From: CAWKAO01 sp963847665 | GTDB lineage: Bacteria; Actinomycetota; Humimicrobiia; Humimicrobiales; Humimicrobiaceae | Assembly (NCBI GenBank): GCA_963847665.1 | Contig: CAWKAO010000001.1 | Coordinates: 62,001 to 126,000, forward strand | Length of the DNA stretch: 64,000 nucleotides | Direction of reading: 5' to 3' | In this document: piece after piece, positions 18,250 to 26,836 of the stretch | Layout of the letters: each line of letters starts with the position of its first letter | Numbering within the stretch: position 1 is the first letter of the stretch | Program-made: the position numbers and the translations under genes | The notes under the pieces: model-generated | The model's input: the letters and a program-made list of their open reading frames with translations, nothing else | What the model was told of the DNA's origin: nothing | Database searches by the model: none

Positions 18250-18276
18250 GTGCTACGATAAAAAAATTCGTGTTAC
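18250..18276. promoter_or_regulatory. Candidate NikR operator
   Basis: GTGCTAC and GTGTTAC are 13 bases apart between nikR and the transporter genes. The consensus I recall for many non-enteric NikR proteins is GTGTTAC and GTAACAC spaced 13-14 bases; the left half fits well, the right half only partly. A separate palindrome of AATTATT and AATAATT at 18226-18240 is an alternative. Confidence 0.35.
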
Positions 18277-18334
18277 TTACTAAATATTAAAAAAAATAGA
18301 AAACATTATCCCTATTTAAAAGGAAGGAAGAATA

Positions 18335-18988
18335 ATGCACATTCCTGATGGTTTTGTTGATCTTAAGACTGCAGTTACTGCAGGTGCTTTATCAACAGGA
18401 GGGATAGCCTATTCAATATTTAGATTGAAGAAGATATTTAAAGCCAGAGTGATTGCGATGATGGGGGTAATGGCTGCACTTATTTTTGCACTCCAGATGA
18501 TAAATTTTTCAATTCCTGGCGGTACATCCGGCCACCTGCTCGGAGGAGCACTAGTAGCTGTTGTCCTTGGCCCTTTTGCAGGAGCTGTGGTCCTTACTGT
18601 GGTACTAGTCGTCCAGGCTTTGATATTTATGGATGGGGGTCTTGTGGCCCTTGGCGCAAATGTTTTTAATATGGCGATCTGTGGAGTATTTACAGCATAT
18701 CTTGTCTATTACCTGATTAAGAAGATCTCAAAAAAAAGAATCTTATTTTATATATCTGTGGCAGTCGCTTCCTGGCTGTCAGTGGTAGTGGCTTCTCTAT
18801 TGGCAGCAGTAGAACTTAGTATCTCGGGTATATATGCTTTTGGTCTCACTGTAAAAGCTATGCTTCTTGTGCACATGGTGATTGGCCTTGGTGAGGCATT
18901 GATCACAACAGCAGTAATAATATTTATGGACAGGATACGGCCAGAATTAATACTTACCAGGCAGCTGATATCATTTGAAAAAGAATAA
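18335..18988 (+). CDS. nikM: ECF nickel/cobalt transporter, substrate-binding M subunit
   Basis: This is the membrane substrate-specificity subunit of an energy-coupling-factor transporter for Ni2+ or Co2+. The first residues MHIPDGFVD are diagnostic: the Met-His start folds back to bind the metal. About seven hydrophobic segments follow, with SGHLLGGALVAVVLGPFAGAVV in the core. The length of 217 fits. It heads a co-directional M-N-Q-O set. NikR next door and the absence of any cobalamin gene make nickel more likely than cobalt. Confidence 0.9.
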   Translation: MHIPDGFVDLKTAVTAGALSTGGIAYSIFRLKKIFKARVIAMMGVMAALIFALQMINFSIPGGTSGHLLGGALVAVVLGPFAGAVVLTVVLVVQALIFMDGGLVALGANVFNMAICGVFTAYLVYYLIKKISKKRILFYISVAVASWLSVVVASLLAAVELSISGIYAFGLTVKAMLLVHMVIGLGEALITTAVIIFMDRIRPELILTRQLISFEKE

Positions 18989-19046
18989 AAAATCTAAAAT
19001 AATTACAAATCTAATGTTTTGAAGTCCATTCGAAAGGAAATCCCTA

Positions 19047-19382
19047 ATGGAGAAAATCGATAAAGGCATTTTGGGTTTTACAGTAACACTTATCATAATT
19101 GCAATTGTAATAGCGACTTTTATATCACCACTGGCTTCCTCATTTCCAGATGGGCTCGAAAAAGTGGCAGAAAATCTTGGCTTTATAGACAATGCTACAA
19201 ATGTCGTCAATGAGGGATTTTTCCTTATCCCTGATTATTCTTTTTCATATATTGGCATCAAGACATGGCAGGGCCCCCTGGCGGGCTTGTTTGGAGTATT
19301 GATAATCCTTATTCTGTTCGGGATAGTTTACCTGGTATACAGGGCAGTTATTAGAAATAGGAAAGTACATCAAAAAGATTAA
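19047..19382 (+). CDS. nikN: ECF nickel/cobalt transporter, PDGLE-domain N subunit
   Basis: The 111-residue protein has two membrane helices flanking an outside loop that contains SSFPDGLEKVAENLGF, the PDGLE motif of CbiN/NikN-type accessory subunits. These subunits help the M subunit load metal. A GAAAGGAAA site precedes the ATG. It lies between M and Q in the usual order, with gaps of 58 and 25 bases. Confidence 0.88.
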   Translation: MEKIDKGILGFTVTLIIIAIVIATFISPLASSFPDGLEKVAENLGFIDNATNVVNEGFFLIPDYSFSYIGIKTWQGPLAGLFGVLIILILFGIVYLVYRAVIRNRKVHQKD

Positions 19383-19407
19383 CAAAAATGGATATCAGGG
19401 TATTAAA

Positions 19408-20166
19408 ATGCAAAAACACAACTCTTTTTTTGATGCAAGATTTAAGCTGGCGACCGCATTACTGGTAATCATCTTTATTGTCAGTACAAGTGTTGGCAAT
19501 TACCTGACCTTTCTGGCTTATTTTCTTGTAGTGATTTTATGCATAGTACTATTCAGGCCAAAACCCTTATTCTTTCTAAAGAGGGCACTTATTGTTTTTC
19601 TATTTCCCTTATCTGTCTCGCTCTTTATCCCCTTTATCACTCCTGGAAATGTCCTCTATGGAATTGAGCTGGGATCTGTGAGCATAAATGTCACCGATGC
19701 AGGGTCTGCTATATTCCTGACAACATTGATTAAGTCTTTTTTAGCAATACTTGCACTGACTGCAATAATCACATCTTCGACAGATCTAGAGATCCTTCAT
19801 GGTTTAAGAAAACTGCATTTCCCAAAGATCATGGTCTCCATCATTTTCTTGATGTACAGGTATCTTTTTTTGATCAGGGATGAAGCAAGAGCAGGGTCGC
19901 AGGCAATAAATGCCAGGGTATTTAAGAGATCATACAGGGTGGTAAATAAGAGACTTGCTTTTCTTGCGGGTAATCTTCTCCTGAAATCTTTTGACAGGGC
20001 AGAGAATATCTATAAATCGATGGAAAGCAGGGGTTATGATGGTAACTTTTATTACATAGATGATAAAAAATATGGTAAAAAAGAATTGGTGTCTGGAGTA
20101 ATATTTCTTACTGTAATAATATGCTTTCTTATCATTATCAAATATTTTGAGTTAAGGGTCTTTTAG
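19408..20166 (+). CDS. nikQ: ECF transporter transmembrane coupling subunit (T/Q component)
   Basis: This subunit couples ATP hydrolysis to the substrate-binding subunit. The 252-residue protein has four to five membrane helices and the cytoplasmic coupling motifs: Ala-Arg-Ala in the EARAGSQAINARVF segment near residue 155 and the second coupling helix AENIYKSMESRGYDG near 200. Both are typical of CbiQ/EcfT. It is followed after 4 bases by the ATPase gene. Confidence 0.9.
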   Translation: MQKHNSFFDARFKLATALLVIIFIVSTSVGNYLTFLAYFLVVILCIVLFRPKPLFFLKRALIVFLFPLSVSLFIPFITPGNVLYGIELGSVSINVTDAGSAIFLTTLIKSFLAILALTAIITSSTDLEILHGLRKLHFPKIMVSIIFLMYRYLFLIRDEARAGSQAINARVFKRSYRVVNKRLAFLAGNLLLKSFDRAENIYKSMESRGYDGNFYYIDDKKYGKKELVSGVIFLTVIICFLIIIKYFELRVF

Positions 20167-20170
20167 GGAG

Positions 20171-20977
20171 ATGGAAAGAAAAACAGCTATTGAAGTCAAT
20201 GAACTGAAATATTCATATCTATCCAGCAAAAGGATCGATAACGCGGAAGCCTCACTTAAGGAAGTCATAAAAGGTGCCAGTTTTGAAGTCATGGAAGCAG
20301 AAAAAGTATCCATAATAGGGCCGAATGGAGCTGGTAAATCCACTCTCCTGTTGAACCTTGCAGGTCTTCTGGATATGAAATACAGGAAAGGCACCATAAA
20401 AATACTTGGAACTGAACTTATTGAAAAAAAGATATATGAATTTCGGGAAAAGATAGGTTTTGTATTTCAGGATCCTAATGACCAGTTATTTTCAACTTCA
20501 GTTTTTGATGATGTGGCATTTGGGCTTGTAAACCTTCTAAATAAAAAAAAGGACCTTAATGCAAAAAATAAGGATTTTATTTCAGAAATAGTCAGAAAAA
20601 CTTTGGAGCAGGTTAACCTTGCCGGAAAAGAATATGATATCCCCCATTTTTTGAGCTTTGGAGAAAAAAAACTTGCCGCGCTCGCCACGGTCCTTTCTTA
20701 TAATCCGGATATTTTTATACTTGATGAACCTTCAAGTAACCTGGATCCAAAAAACAGAAGGAGTTTTATTTCACTGCTTAAAAACATAAAACAGACCATA
20801 GTGGTAGCAACTCATGATCTCGATCTCGCATATGATTTTTCTGATAGAGTTATACTTTTAAATCAAGGCATAATAACATATGACGGTGATGCGAAAGAAG
20901 TCCTCAGGAACAGATCTTTTCTTGAAAAAAATGGCATGGCCCTGCCGCTTTCTTTAACAAATTATGAAGGCCAATAG
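20171..20977 (+). CDS. nikO: ECF transporter ATPase subunit (O component)
   Basis: The ATP-binding subunit has Walker A GPNGAGKST near residue 50, the Q-loop VFQDPNDQLF, Walker B IFILDEPSSNLDP and switch His in VATHDLD. The ABC signature is written LSFGEKKLA instead of LSGGQ, a variation seen in this subfamily but worth noting. The 268-residue length is usual. An extra charged stretch of about 15 residues lies between the first strand and Walker A. It closes the four-gene transporter and is convergent with the metal-binding lipoprotein gene. Confidence 0.92.
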   Translation: MERKTAIEVNELKYSYLSSKRIDNAEASLKEVIKGASFEVMEAEKVSIIGPNGAGKSTLLLNLAGLLDMKYRKGTIKILGTELIEKKIYEFREKIGFVFQDPNDQLFSTSVFDDVAFGLVNLLNKKKDLNAKNKDFISEIVRKTLEQVNLAGKEYDIPHFLSFGEKKLAALATVLSYNPDIFILDEPSSNLDPKNRRSFISLLKNIKQTIVVATHDLDLAYDFSDRVILLNQGIITYDGDAKEVLRNRSFLEKNGMALPLSLTNYEGQ

Positions 20978-20996
20978 AAAAAGGATTTTTTAAAGG

Positions 20997-21956
20997 TTAA
21001 TCCATGCTTTCTGCAAATGCATTAGCTGCCTTATCAAGACCGGATATATAATCTTTTTCCAGCGGACTTAACAGCACCACTGAACCGCCGATCTCATCAG
21101 CGATTATTTCTGCACTTCTTATACTGAACTCAGGAGATGTGAAGATCACTTTTATATTGGACTTTTTTGCCTGGTCTATTAGATCCATCATGTCTTTTAT
21201 CGTGGGTTCTTTGCCATCTTCTTCGACAGAGACCTGCTCGATCCCATAATCTTTTGCAAAGTAAGTCCAGGCGGGATGAAAGACAAGTATCTTTTTATTC
21301 TTTTTATCTGAAAGTATGTCCCTTATTTTTTTATCAAGGTCAGAAAGCTTAACTTGAAGCATGATTTTATTTGTAAGGTAATACTCTTTATTTGAAGGGT
21401 CTATTTCTATAAGTCCATTATATATATTTTCTACCATGACTCCTGCATTTTTTGGTGACAACCATATATGCGGGTCAGTATGGTATTTCTTTTCTGCCGG
21501 ATCGGTCTTATTCTCAGGCTCTACTTCTGTATTTTCTATAAGGTCTATACCATTGCTGCAATCAATAAAAACCATATCTGGGTTTACACCTTTTATTTTA
21601 TCTATCCATGTAAGTTCAAAGTCTATACCGGACCCGACCATGATATATACATCAGCCTCGCTTATTTTTTTTAGCTGGCCGGGAGTGGGTTCAAATGTGT
21701 GCGGTTCTGCCCCTGGCGGCACCACTACTTCTATCTCTGCTTTACTGCCACACAGTTGTTCAGCAAAACCGGCAACCGGCAGTATACTCGCTGCTATTAT
21801 CAGTTTGTTGTCATCAATGCCAGATGCTTTTGAACAGCCGGTAAATAAAATGTTTAAAAGGATAAAAAGAAATAAAAATATCCAGATCACATACTTATGA
21901 GCTTTTATATTTAAAAATATAAGTAGCTTTTTTTGCTGATACATGCTCTTGATCAT
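20997..21956 (-). CDS. Zinc/manganese-type ABC substrate-binding lipoprotein (ZnuA-like)
   Basis: Cluster A-1 binding proteins capture Zn2+, Mn2+ or related metals outside the membrane. The protein has a hydrophobic segment ending in the lipobox ILFTGC, then the metal-site His in GAEPHTFEPTP, DPHIWLSP as second ligand region, HPAWTYFAKDYG as third, and the acidic fourth near LLSPLEKDYISGL. A short charged His/Glu/Asp stretch (PENKTDPAEKKYHTD) resembles the flexible loop of ZnuA. The start is uncertain: in-frame TTG at 22013 and several ATGs precede the signal peptide, and none has a clear ribosome site. No permease or ATPase for it is adjacent. Confidence 0.85.
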   Translation of the reverse strand: MIKSMYQQKKLLIFLNIKAHKYVIWIFLFLFILLNILFTGCSKASGIDDNKLIIAASILPVAGFAEQLCGSKAEIEVVVPPGAEPHTFEPTPGQLKKISEADVYIMVGSGIDFELTWIDKIKGVNPDMVFIDCSNGIDLIENTEVEPENKTDPAEKKYHTDPHIWLSPKNAGVMVENIYNGLIEIDPSNKEYYLTNKIMLQVKLSDLDKKIRDILSDKKNKKILVFHPAWTYFAKDYGIEQVSVEEDGKEPTIKDMMDLIDQAKKSNIKVIFTSPEFSIRSAEIIADEIGGSVVLLSPLEKDYISGLDKAANAFAESMD

Positions 21957-22165
21957 ATCTTTCGGTAAGAACTGTTGAAACATCATCAAGTAATTATTGT
22001 ATAATTCTTGCAAATAATTACAAAAGGTTTTTTCCAGAAGTGTTATTATATAAGTCCATTGTAAAAATGGATCTTCTTCACAAAAGGTTAAATATAACTA
22101 AAAAGCATAAATATGATTACAATGTTTGAGATGACGATTTTAACCGGACAGGAGAGAAATATTTA

Positions 22166-22978
22166 ATGTCTTGTAAAGCTTTATGGAATTATTTCAAAAA
22201 CCTTTTAAAGCAGCCGTTTTATAAATTATATGAAAAACGGTTGGGCTTAAAAGCTTTGACATGGAAGCTGCCAAGGCATGTCGGCATTATAATGGACGGT
22301 AACAGGCGTTTTGCGCGTAACTCAGGACTTTCAAAGGTTATGGATGGGCATTCAATTGGTGCCAATAAACTAATGGAAGTCGTGAACTGGAGCTGTGACA
22401 TCGGGATACCGGTAATAACTGTATGGAGTTTTTCCCTGGAAAATTTTCAACGAGATACTGAGGAAGTAAAAAGCCTTTTTGATCTTTTTGAGACCAAAAC
22501 ACTGGAATTGATCAAACATGAAGATATAAATAGAAAAAGAATCAAAGTACGCTATATAGGAAAGCTGGAAATGTTGCCGGAAAGCCTGCAGAAGGCAATA
22601 TCTTCTGCTGAGCAGGCTACTGCTAATTTCGAAAGATGTACTCTAAATATTGCGATGGCCTACGGGGGCCGTGAAGAGATAACTGATGGGTTTAAATGTT
22701 TTTTATTAAACCAAAAAAAGACCGGATATTCACTGGATGAGGCTATAGAGCATTTAGATCCAAATGCCATAGAACCCTATCTTTACACTTCAGGGCTTCC
22801 GGAACCGGACCTTATCATAAGGACCAGCGGTGAGGTGAGATTATCAGGATTTCTTTTATGGCAGAGCGCGTATTCAGAGTTTTATTTTTGTGATACATTC
22901 TGGCCTGCATTCAGAAAAATAGATTTTCTCAGGGCCCTGCGCTCCTATGACCAGCGGCAGCGAAGATTTGGTAAATAA
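22166..22978 (+). CDS. uppS: Isoprenyl transferase (UppS family)
   Basis: Cis-prenyltransferases make undecaprenyl or shorter polyprenyl diphosphates, the lipid carriers of wall synthesis. The 270 residues include the signature HVGIIMDGNRRFAR with catalytic Asp near residue 44, VWSFSLENFQR, NIAMAYGGREEI, and the late block PDLIIRTSGEVRLSGFLLWQSAYSEFYF. All substrate-binding arginines of these motifs are present. A 38-residue basic leader precedes the fold. GGAGAG stands 8 bases upstream of the ATG. Product chain length cannot be read from sequence by eye. Confidence 0.93.
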   Translation: MSCKALWNYFKNLLKQPFYKLYEKRLGLKALTWKLPRHVGIIMDGNRRFARNSGLSKVMDGHSIGANKLMEVVNWSCDIGIPVITVWSFSLENFQRDTEEVKSLFDLFETKTLELIKHEDINRKRIKVRYIGKLEMLPESLQKAISSAEQATANFERCTLNIAMAYGGREEITDGFKCFLLNQKKTGYSLDEAIEHLDPNAIEPYLYTSGLPEPDLIIRTSGEVRLSGFLLWQSAYSEFYFCDTFWPAFRKIDFLRALRSYDQRQRRFGK

Positions 22979-22981
22979 ACC

Positions 22982-23392
22982 CTAAGAAAAAGAGCTGTCC
23001 AGGTCTATATCACCCTCCAGACCTTTAGTGGAGGGCCATTTTAGTGTTTTTTCATCAAGTGTTATGGTTACATTTTCCTTTTCAACGCTGATTCCGATAT
23101 GCTTATACCTTTTTCTATTTTTCATAATATTTGCAAGGCATATTGCCTTTTCCAGGCCGTCGCCTCTTTGATAGTTCCATACTTCATCAGGCTGTGCCAG
23201 CCGGGAACTATCATATATGGAAAGAATTGGCATATTCTCCAATAGACTGATGACTTCTTCATCACTTTTCTTTTCACATGCTTCTATGGACACCGGATTT
23301 CTTTCAACTGCTGCTTTTACAAAGGGTTCCCAGCTTGTCCTGGAAAGATCCCTGTAAGCATAAAAAGCCAGATCAGCAGTGGTATTGCTCAC
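22982..23392 (-). CDS. Hypothetical protein paired with a transglutaminase-like gene
   Basis: The 136-residue product has no signal peptide. Its middle holds WNYQRGDGLEKAICLANIM, in which the GDG-x-EKA pattern resembles the active-site helix of transglutaminase-like folds, but with Gly-Leu where the Cys is expected. It overlaps the end of the upstream gene by 20 bases, so translation is coupled. It could be the detached C-terminal half of a two-part protein with the gene at 23373. I know no named family for it. Confidence 0.6.
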   Translation of the reverse strand: MSNTTADLAFYAYRDLSRTSWEPFVKAAVERNPVSIEACEKKSDEEVISLLENMPILSIYDSSRLAQPDEVWNYQRGDGLEKAICLANIMKNRKRYKHIGISVEKENVTITLDEKTLKWPSTKGLEGDIDLDSSFS

Positions 23393-24701
23393 CTCTTAAA
23401 GACTCCAGGTAGGATACGATATCTTCACGTCTCATCTCATTTGTTAAAACGATCGGTTCAGATTTTATAAACCTCTTATCCTTTTCAGGCAGTCTTGGTT
23501 CCAGATTGCAAAAATCAAAAAGGGATGCCAGGATCTCCTTTTTTCTCATATGCCTGCAATCCAGCTCCTCTAAAAGTTTATCAATATTTTTTTTATCCCG
23601 AAAATCTACCTTATGCGTCTTAAAGAATTCAATAAATTTTTTTAGGAATATCCTGTCTTCCAGAGGTTCCAGGTGAAAGTCTTTCTTATCGATTTCTGAT
23701 AACAGTTTGTCCAAGGTACTTTCATTTACCCTGAAAGCACTGATATTTTCATAGGAATATACTTTTTCAGCTTCGATGTATCTTTGCTCACCATTATATG
23801 TATATTCTATCTGGAAACAATTTTGAAGCTGATTTTCCTGCCTGAGAAAATTACATAATATCTCATAATTAACATCATTTACTAAAAACTTTTTAAGTTT
23901 ATCTTCAAACAGGTCGTATGACTTCTCATCTATGGTCGCATCAGTATATACTGTATGGATATACCCGGAATTATGAGAAACAATAGTTATCTGCTCATTT
24001 CTCATGGCCCTTTGAGCTTTGGCAGTAAGCTCGGTACCATTGAACCACATGTTCTTTGTGATCAGTCTTCTGTTGTTGGTCAAAAGGCCATCTTTTAAGT
24101 CAATAAAATTCTGTGAATGAAGCGGGGTCGCCATCAGATAGATGCTTTCCAGAGGGATCTTACAGATTATAAACAGCGCAGCAGCGTATAGAGTAGATAT
24201 GGACACACACTCTCCCGCACCCTTACTAAAACCATCTTTATATTTAAAAGCTTCCATGGCCTCAACAGTCTCTGTTTTCCAGTAAGGGATAACATTTGAT
24301 TTATACTTGTCTATTCCAAAATGTTTCCTGATATCTATATCAAAATAGTATTTATCACCTTCATAGCCAAATAATGCATTGCTTCTGCTTATTACATCTT
24401 CATCTAAAAAGGATTTAAACCTCGACACTTCTTTCTCCTTGGTCGTCAACCCCCATGTATCTAAATCCAGGTTAAAATCAAAGTTATCCATTATAAATTG
24501 TTTAAGCCTCAATACTTTTCTGTATGGGTTAAGGTTATCGATCTCTTTAAACCACGGATCTTCTCTCCATGCCCAAATAGAAGGAGACATTATATTGGCC
24601 AAAACAAGGCTATACAGAAGTTCTGGGAAAATAAAGATCTCCATATCGGAAAGGGTGATTGCGGATGAGTATTTTTCCATATCTTTTTTATTCATCATCA
24701 T
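23373..24701 (-). CDS. Transglutaminase-like superfamily protein, unknown role
   Basis: The 442-residue protein has a central KGAGECVSISTLYAAALFI helix near residue 170, a typical transglutaminase-like Cys on a buried helix, followed by PLESIYLMATPLHSQNFID with a candidate His. A region near 255 (TIVSHNSGYIHTVYTDATID) would supply the Asp. N- and C-terminal helical, charged extensions are not recognised. No signal peptide or membrane segment is seen, so it acts in the cytosol. It overlaps the 136-residue partner downstream. Protease, peptidase or structural roles are all possible. Confidence 0.6.
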   Translation of the reverse strand: MMMNKKDMEKYSSAITLSDMEIFIFPELLYSLVLANIMSPSIWAWREDPWFKEIDNLNPYRKVLRLKQFIMDNFDFNLDLDTWGLTTKEKEVSRFKSFLDEDVISRSNALFGYEGDKYYFDIDIRKHFGIDKYKSNVIPYWKTETVEAMEAFKYKDGFSKGAGECVSISTLYAAALFIICKIPLESIYLMATPLHSQNFIDLKDGLLTNNRRLITKNMWFNGTELTAKAQRAMRNEQITIVSHNSGYIHTVYTDATIDEKSYDLFEDKLKKFLVNDVNYEILCNFLRQENQLQNCFQIEYTYNGEQRYIEAEKVYSYENISAFRVNESTLDKLLSEIDKKDFHLEPLEDRIFLKKFIEFFKTHKVDFRDKKNIDKLLEELDCRHMRKKEILASLFDFCNLEPRLPEKDKRFIKSEPIVLTNEMRREDIVSYLESLRGEQYHC

Positions 24702-24944
24702 GTAAACGTCACTTTCTAAATAATAATGTAAAATAAAATGCTACTACAAAAAATAAAAAAGATTAAGTCAATAAAATATAAAACAAGACCCAGTTTAAAA
24801 GCTTGGTAATTTAAAAAAAAAATAGTATATAATTCTAATAAAGATTTTAGTCAGTGAAAAACTTAATTAACCAATTGAGTTTATAAAAAATTTTAATAAT
24901 AAAAACAATTAAAAAAAATATTCAACTCTAGTCATTTTATCTAT

Positions 24945-25964
24945 ATGAAAAAAGAAATTAAAAAAAAGTTTGAATCAAATATAAACTTAATATATATAAA
25001 TGTTCTTATTACCCTGATAATATTGATTATTTCCCTATTTACATCATGTAGTACAGATCAAAATAGAATTTCCTCAGGTTTCCCGGAGTCTGATGGGTAT
25101 ATAAATGATTACACAAATACACTTTCTGAGAGCTGGGTAAAGCAGACAGAACAATTTGTTCAGGATTTTGAAAAAGAAACATCATGTGAAATTGCAGTAG
25201 CAGTAATCGATACCCTTGAAGGAATTTCTATTGAAGAGTATGCAGATGGCCTTTTTAGTGCCTGGGGTATCGGTAAAAAGGCTCAGGATAATGGTGTTCT
25301 CCTGCTTGTAGCCCTAAAAGATAAAGAGCTGAGAATAGAAGTAGGATATGGCCTGGAAGGAGTCATATCTGACCTCCAGGCAAAAAGGATAATCGACAAT
25401 GTTATTGTCCCCAGGTTCAGTAGCAATGATTACGAGTCAGGTTTATATAATGGTGTAATTGCAATTGCAAATACAATATATCTTGACCAGGGTATAGAAC
25501 AATTGTCATATACAGATATCATTAAACCTGCATCAAAGAGGGGTTTTACTGAATCCGGATGGTTTGTTGCGATCATAGCAATAAGTGTAACATTGCCCTG
25601 GGTCTTGTTTGGAACAATTGCTGGTTTACTTTTTTTAAAGAGGTATATAAATAAACACAGATGCCCAAAATGTAAAAAAATCGGTCTTGTAATAAAAGAG
25701 AAAATACTCACCAGACCGACTTTCGATTCATCTGTAAGATGGGAAGTTATAAAATACTGTAGATTTTGTGATTTTAAGGAGAGAAGTACCAGGACGATAC
25801 CAAAATCTATTAAAAGCGCTGGTTCTGGAGGCAGTTCAAACGATTTCTCTTCACCTGTAGACAGTTCAAGCAGTTCAGATTTCGGCTCAAGCAGTTCAGG
25901 TAGTAGCTCTAGCGGATTTGGGGGAGGGTCTTCTGGTGGAGGCGGTGCCAGTGGAAGCTGGTAA
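24945..25964 (+). CDS. TPM-domain (YgcG-like) lipoprotein
   Basis: TPM-domain proteins sit in the envelope; plant TLP18.3 is the family's best-known member. The 339-residue protein has a hydrophobic leader with lipobox LFTSC, a TPM domain (residues about 45-175: YINDYTNTL, CEIAVAVIDTLEG, LRIEVGYGLEGVISD), a second membrane helix near 205-225, then a zinc-ribbon-like CPKCKK and CRFCDF. The final 60 residues are Ser/Gly repeats ending SGGGGASGSW, typical of this family. The 240 bases upstream are very AT-rich with no clear feature. Confidence 0.85.
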   Translation: MKKEIKKKFESNINLIYINVLITLIILIISLFTSCSTDQNRISSGFPESDGYINDYTNTLSESWVKQTEQFVQDFEKETSCEIAVAVIDTLEGISIEEYADGLFSAWGIGKKAQDNGVLLLVALKDKELRIEVGYGLEGVISDLQAKRIIDNVIVPRFSSNDYESGLYNGVIAIANTIYLDQGIEQLSYTDIIKPASKRGFTESGWFVAIIAISVTLPWVLFGTIAGLLFLKRYINKHRCPKCKKIGLVIKEKILTRPTFDSSVRWEVIKYCRFCDFKERSTRTIPKSIKSAGSGGSSNDFSSPVDSSSSSDFGSSSSGSSSSGFGGGSSGGGGASGSW

Positions 25965-26066
25965 AGATTGTTTGAAAAAAAATTTTAAAAATAATTATTT
26001 ATATGGTTTTGATTAAAATTTATTTTTTTTAAAATAATCACTTGAAAATAATACATTTTTGATAGT

Positions 26067-26098
26067 ATACGTATAGACATATACACGTCTGTATGTAT
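26067..26098. promoter_or_regulatory. Palindromic operator upstream of an RHH gene
   Basis: ATACGTATAGAC and GTCTGTATGTAT form an inverted repeat with 10 of 12 matches around an 8-base spacer. It ends 13 bases before the ATG of the ribbon-helix-helix gene, where an autorepressor would bind. Confidence 0.5.
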
Positions 26099-26111
26099 AA
26101 AGAGCATTATA

Positions 26112-26321
26112 ATGAGTAAAAGGATGACAGTTGTATTCAAAAACGAAAATATTTATACACATCTAAAAGTAGAGGCTGCTAAAAGGAATATGAATGCAAG
26201 CGATATAGTCTCTGAAGCAGTTATTGAATGGATTGAAAGTCAGGAAGAAGTAAAATCCAGTGGTATTAAATCCTGGAATATTAAGGGACTTTCCAATAAA
26301 TTAATAAGACCAGATTTTTAA
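26112..26321 (+). CDS. Ribbon-helix-helix DNA-binding protein
   Basis: The 69-residue protein starts with a beta-strand-like RMTVVFKNENIYTHL followed by helices VEAAKRNMNASDIVSEAVIEWIES, the CopG/Arc-type RHH layout with the NASDIV turn between helices. The C-terminal 20 residues are a free tail. An inverted repeat just upstream fits autoregulation. No toxin gene follows, so it is not obviously half of a toxin-antitoxin pair, though an antitoxin orphan is possible. Confidence 0.72.
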   Translation: MSKRMTVVFKNENIYTHLKVEAAKRNMNASDIVSEAVIEWIESQEEVKSSGIKSWNIKGLSNKLIRPDF

Positions 26322-26360
26322 TGCAGTCTTTTTTGCAACTTTAAAAATCATGGCTAAATA

Positions 26361-26389
26361 AATAAGGCTCCAGTAAATGGGGCCTTATT
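26361..26389 (-). terminator. Hairpin terminator for the minus-strand secreted-protein genes
   Basis: AATAAGGCTCC pairs with GGGGCCTTATT around a 7-base loop. On the minus strand it lies 31 bases past the stop of the gene at 26421 and is followed by a T-rich stretch; it may act in both directions. Confidence 0.65.
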
Positions 26390-26420
26390 AGAAGTTCTAT
26401 ATAAGGATAAAATATAGATT

Positions 26421-26798
26421 TTAGTTTGGATTAGTAGTATCTGGATACCCATTGTCCATCTGATAAGTACAATCTCCTCCCTTTTCTCCCTGAGGTCCTG
26501 TGTCTCCCTTTTCACCTTTCTGTCCGACAAATACTAGTGTTCCAGTAGGAGCCTCCCATAGAAAGTCTGCTTCCTGGATGACTATGGTTGTCTGACCGTT
26601 AATTACAGTTATCTCTTCTACATATCTTGTTGTAGATGTCGATGTAGAGCTCCATGGTCCTTCAAGACTATCTGCATACATCCTGGTAACAGCTGGAGAA
26701 TCATTGCTTCCTGAAAGCATTAACGTAGGTACAAGTATCCCTGCTGTTGCAACAACAACTGTTATAAGGATTATAATAAGTATCTTTTTTCTTAACAT
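26421..26798 (-). CDS. Secreted/anchored protein with short collagen-like tail
   Basis: The 125-residue product has one N-terminal membrane segment, an extracytoplasmic region with SLEGPWSSTST and ITVINGQTTI, and six Gly-X-Y triplets (GQKGEKGDTGPQGEKGG) before a short tail. Bacterial collagen-like triplets form trimeric stalks, but this run is very short. The neighbour at 26837 is a paralogue with the same layout, so the pair arose by tandem duplication. AAGGTG-type sites precede both starts. The function is unknown, probably surface-exposed. Confidence 0.7.
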   Translation of the reverse strand: MLRKKILIIILITVVVATAGILVPTLMLSGSNDSPAVTRMYADSLEGPWSSTSTSTTRYVEEITVINGQTTIVIQEADFLWEAPTGTLVFVGQKGEKGDTGPQGEKGGDCTYQMDNGYPDTTNPN

Positions 26799-26836
26799 AT
26801 CTTTTCACCTTCTTTGGTAAAGATTTTTGATTTATC

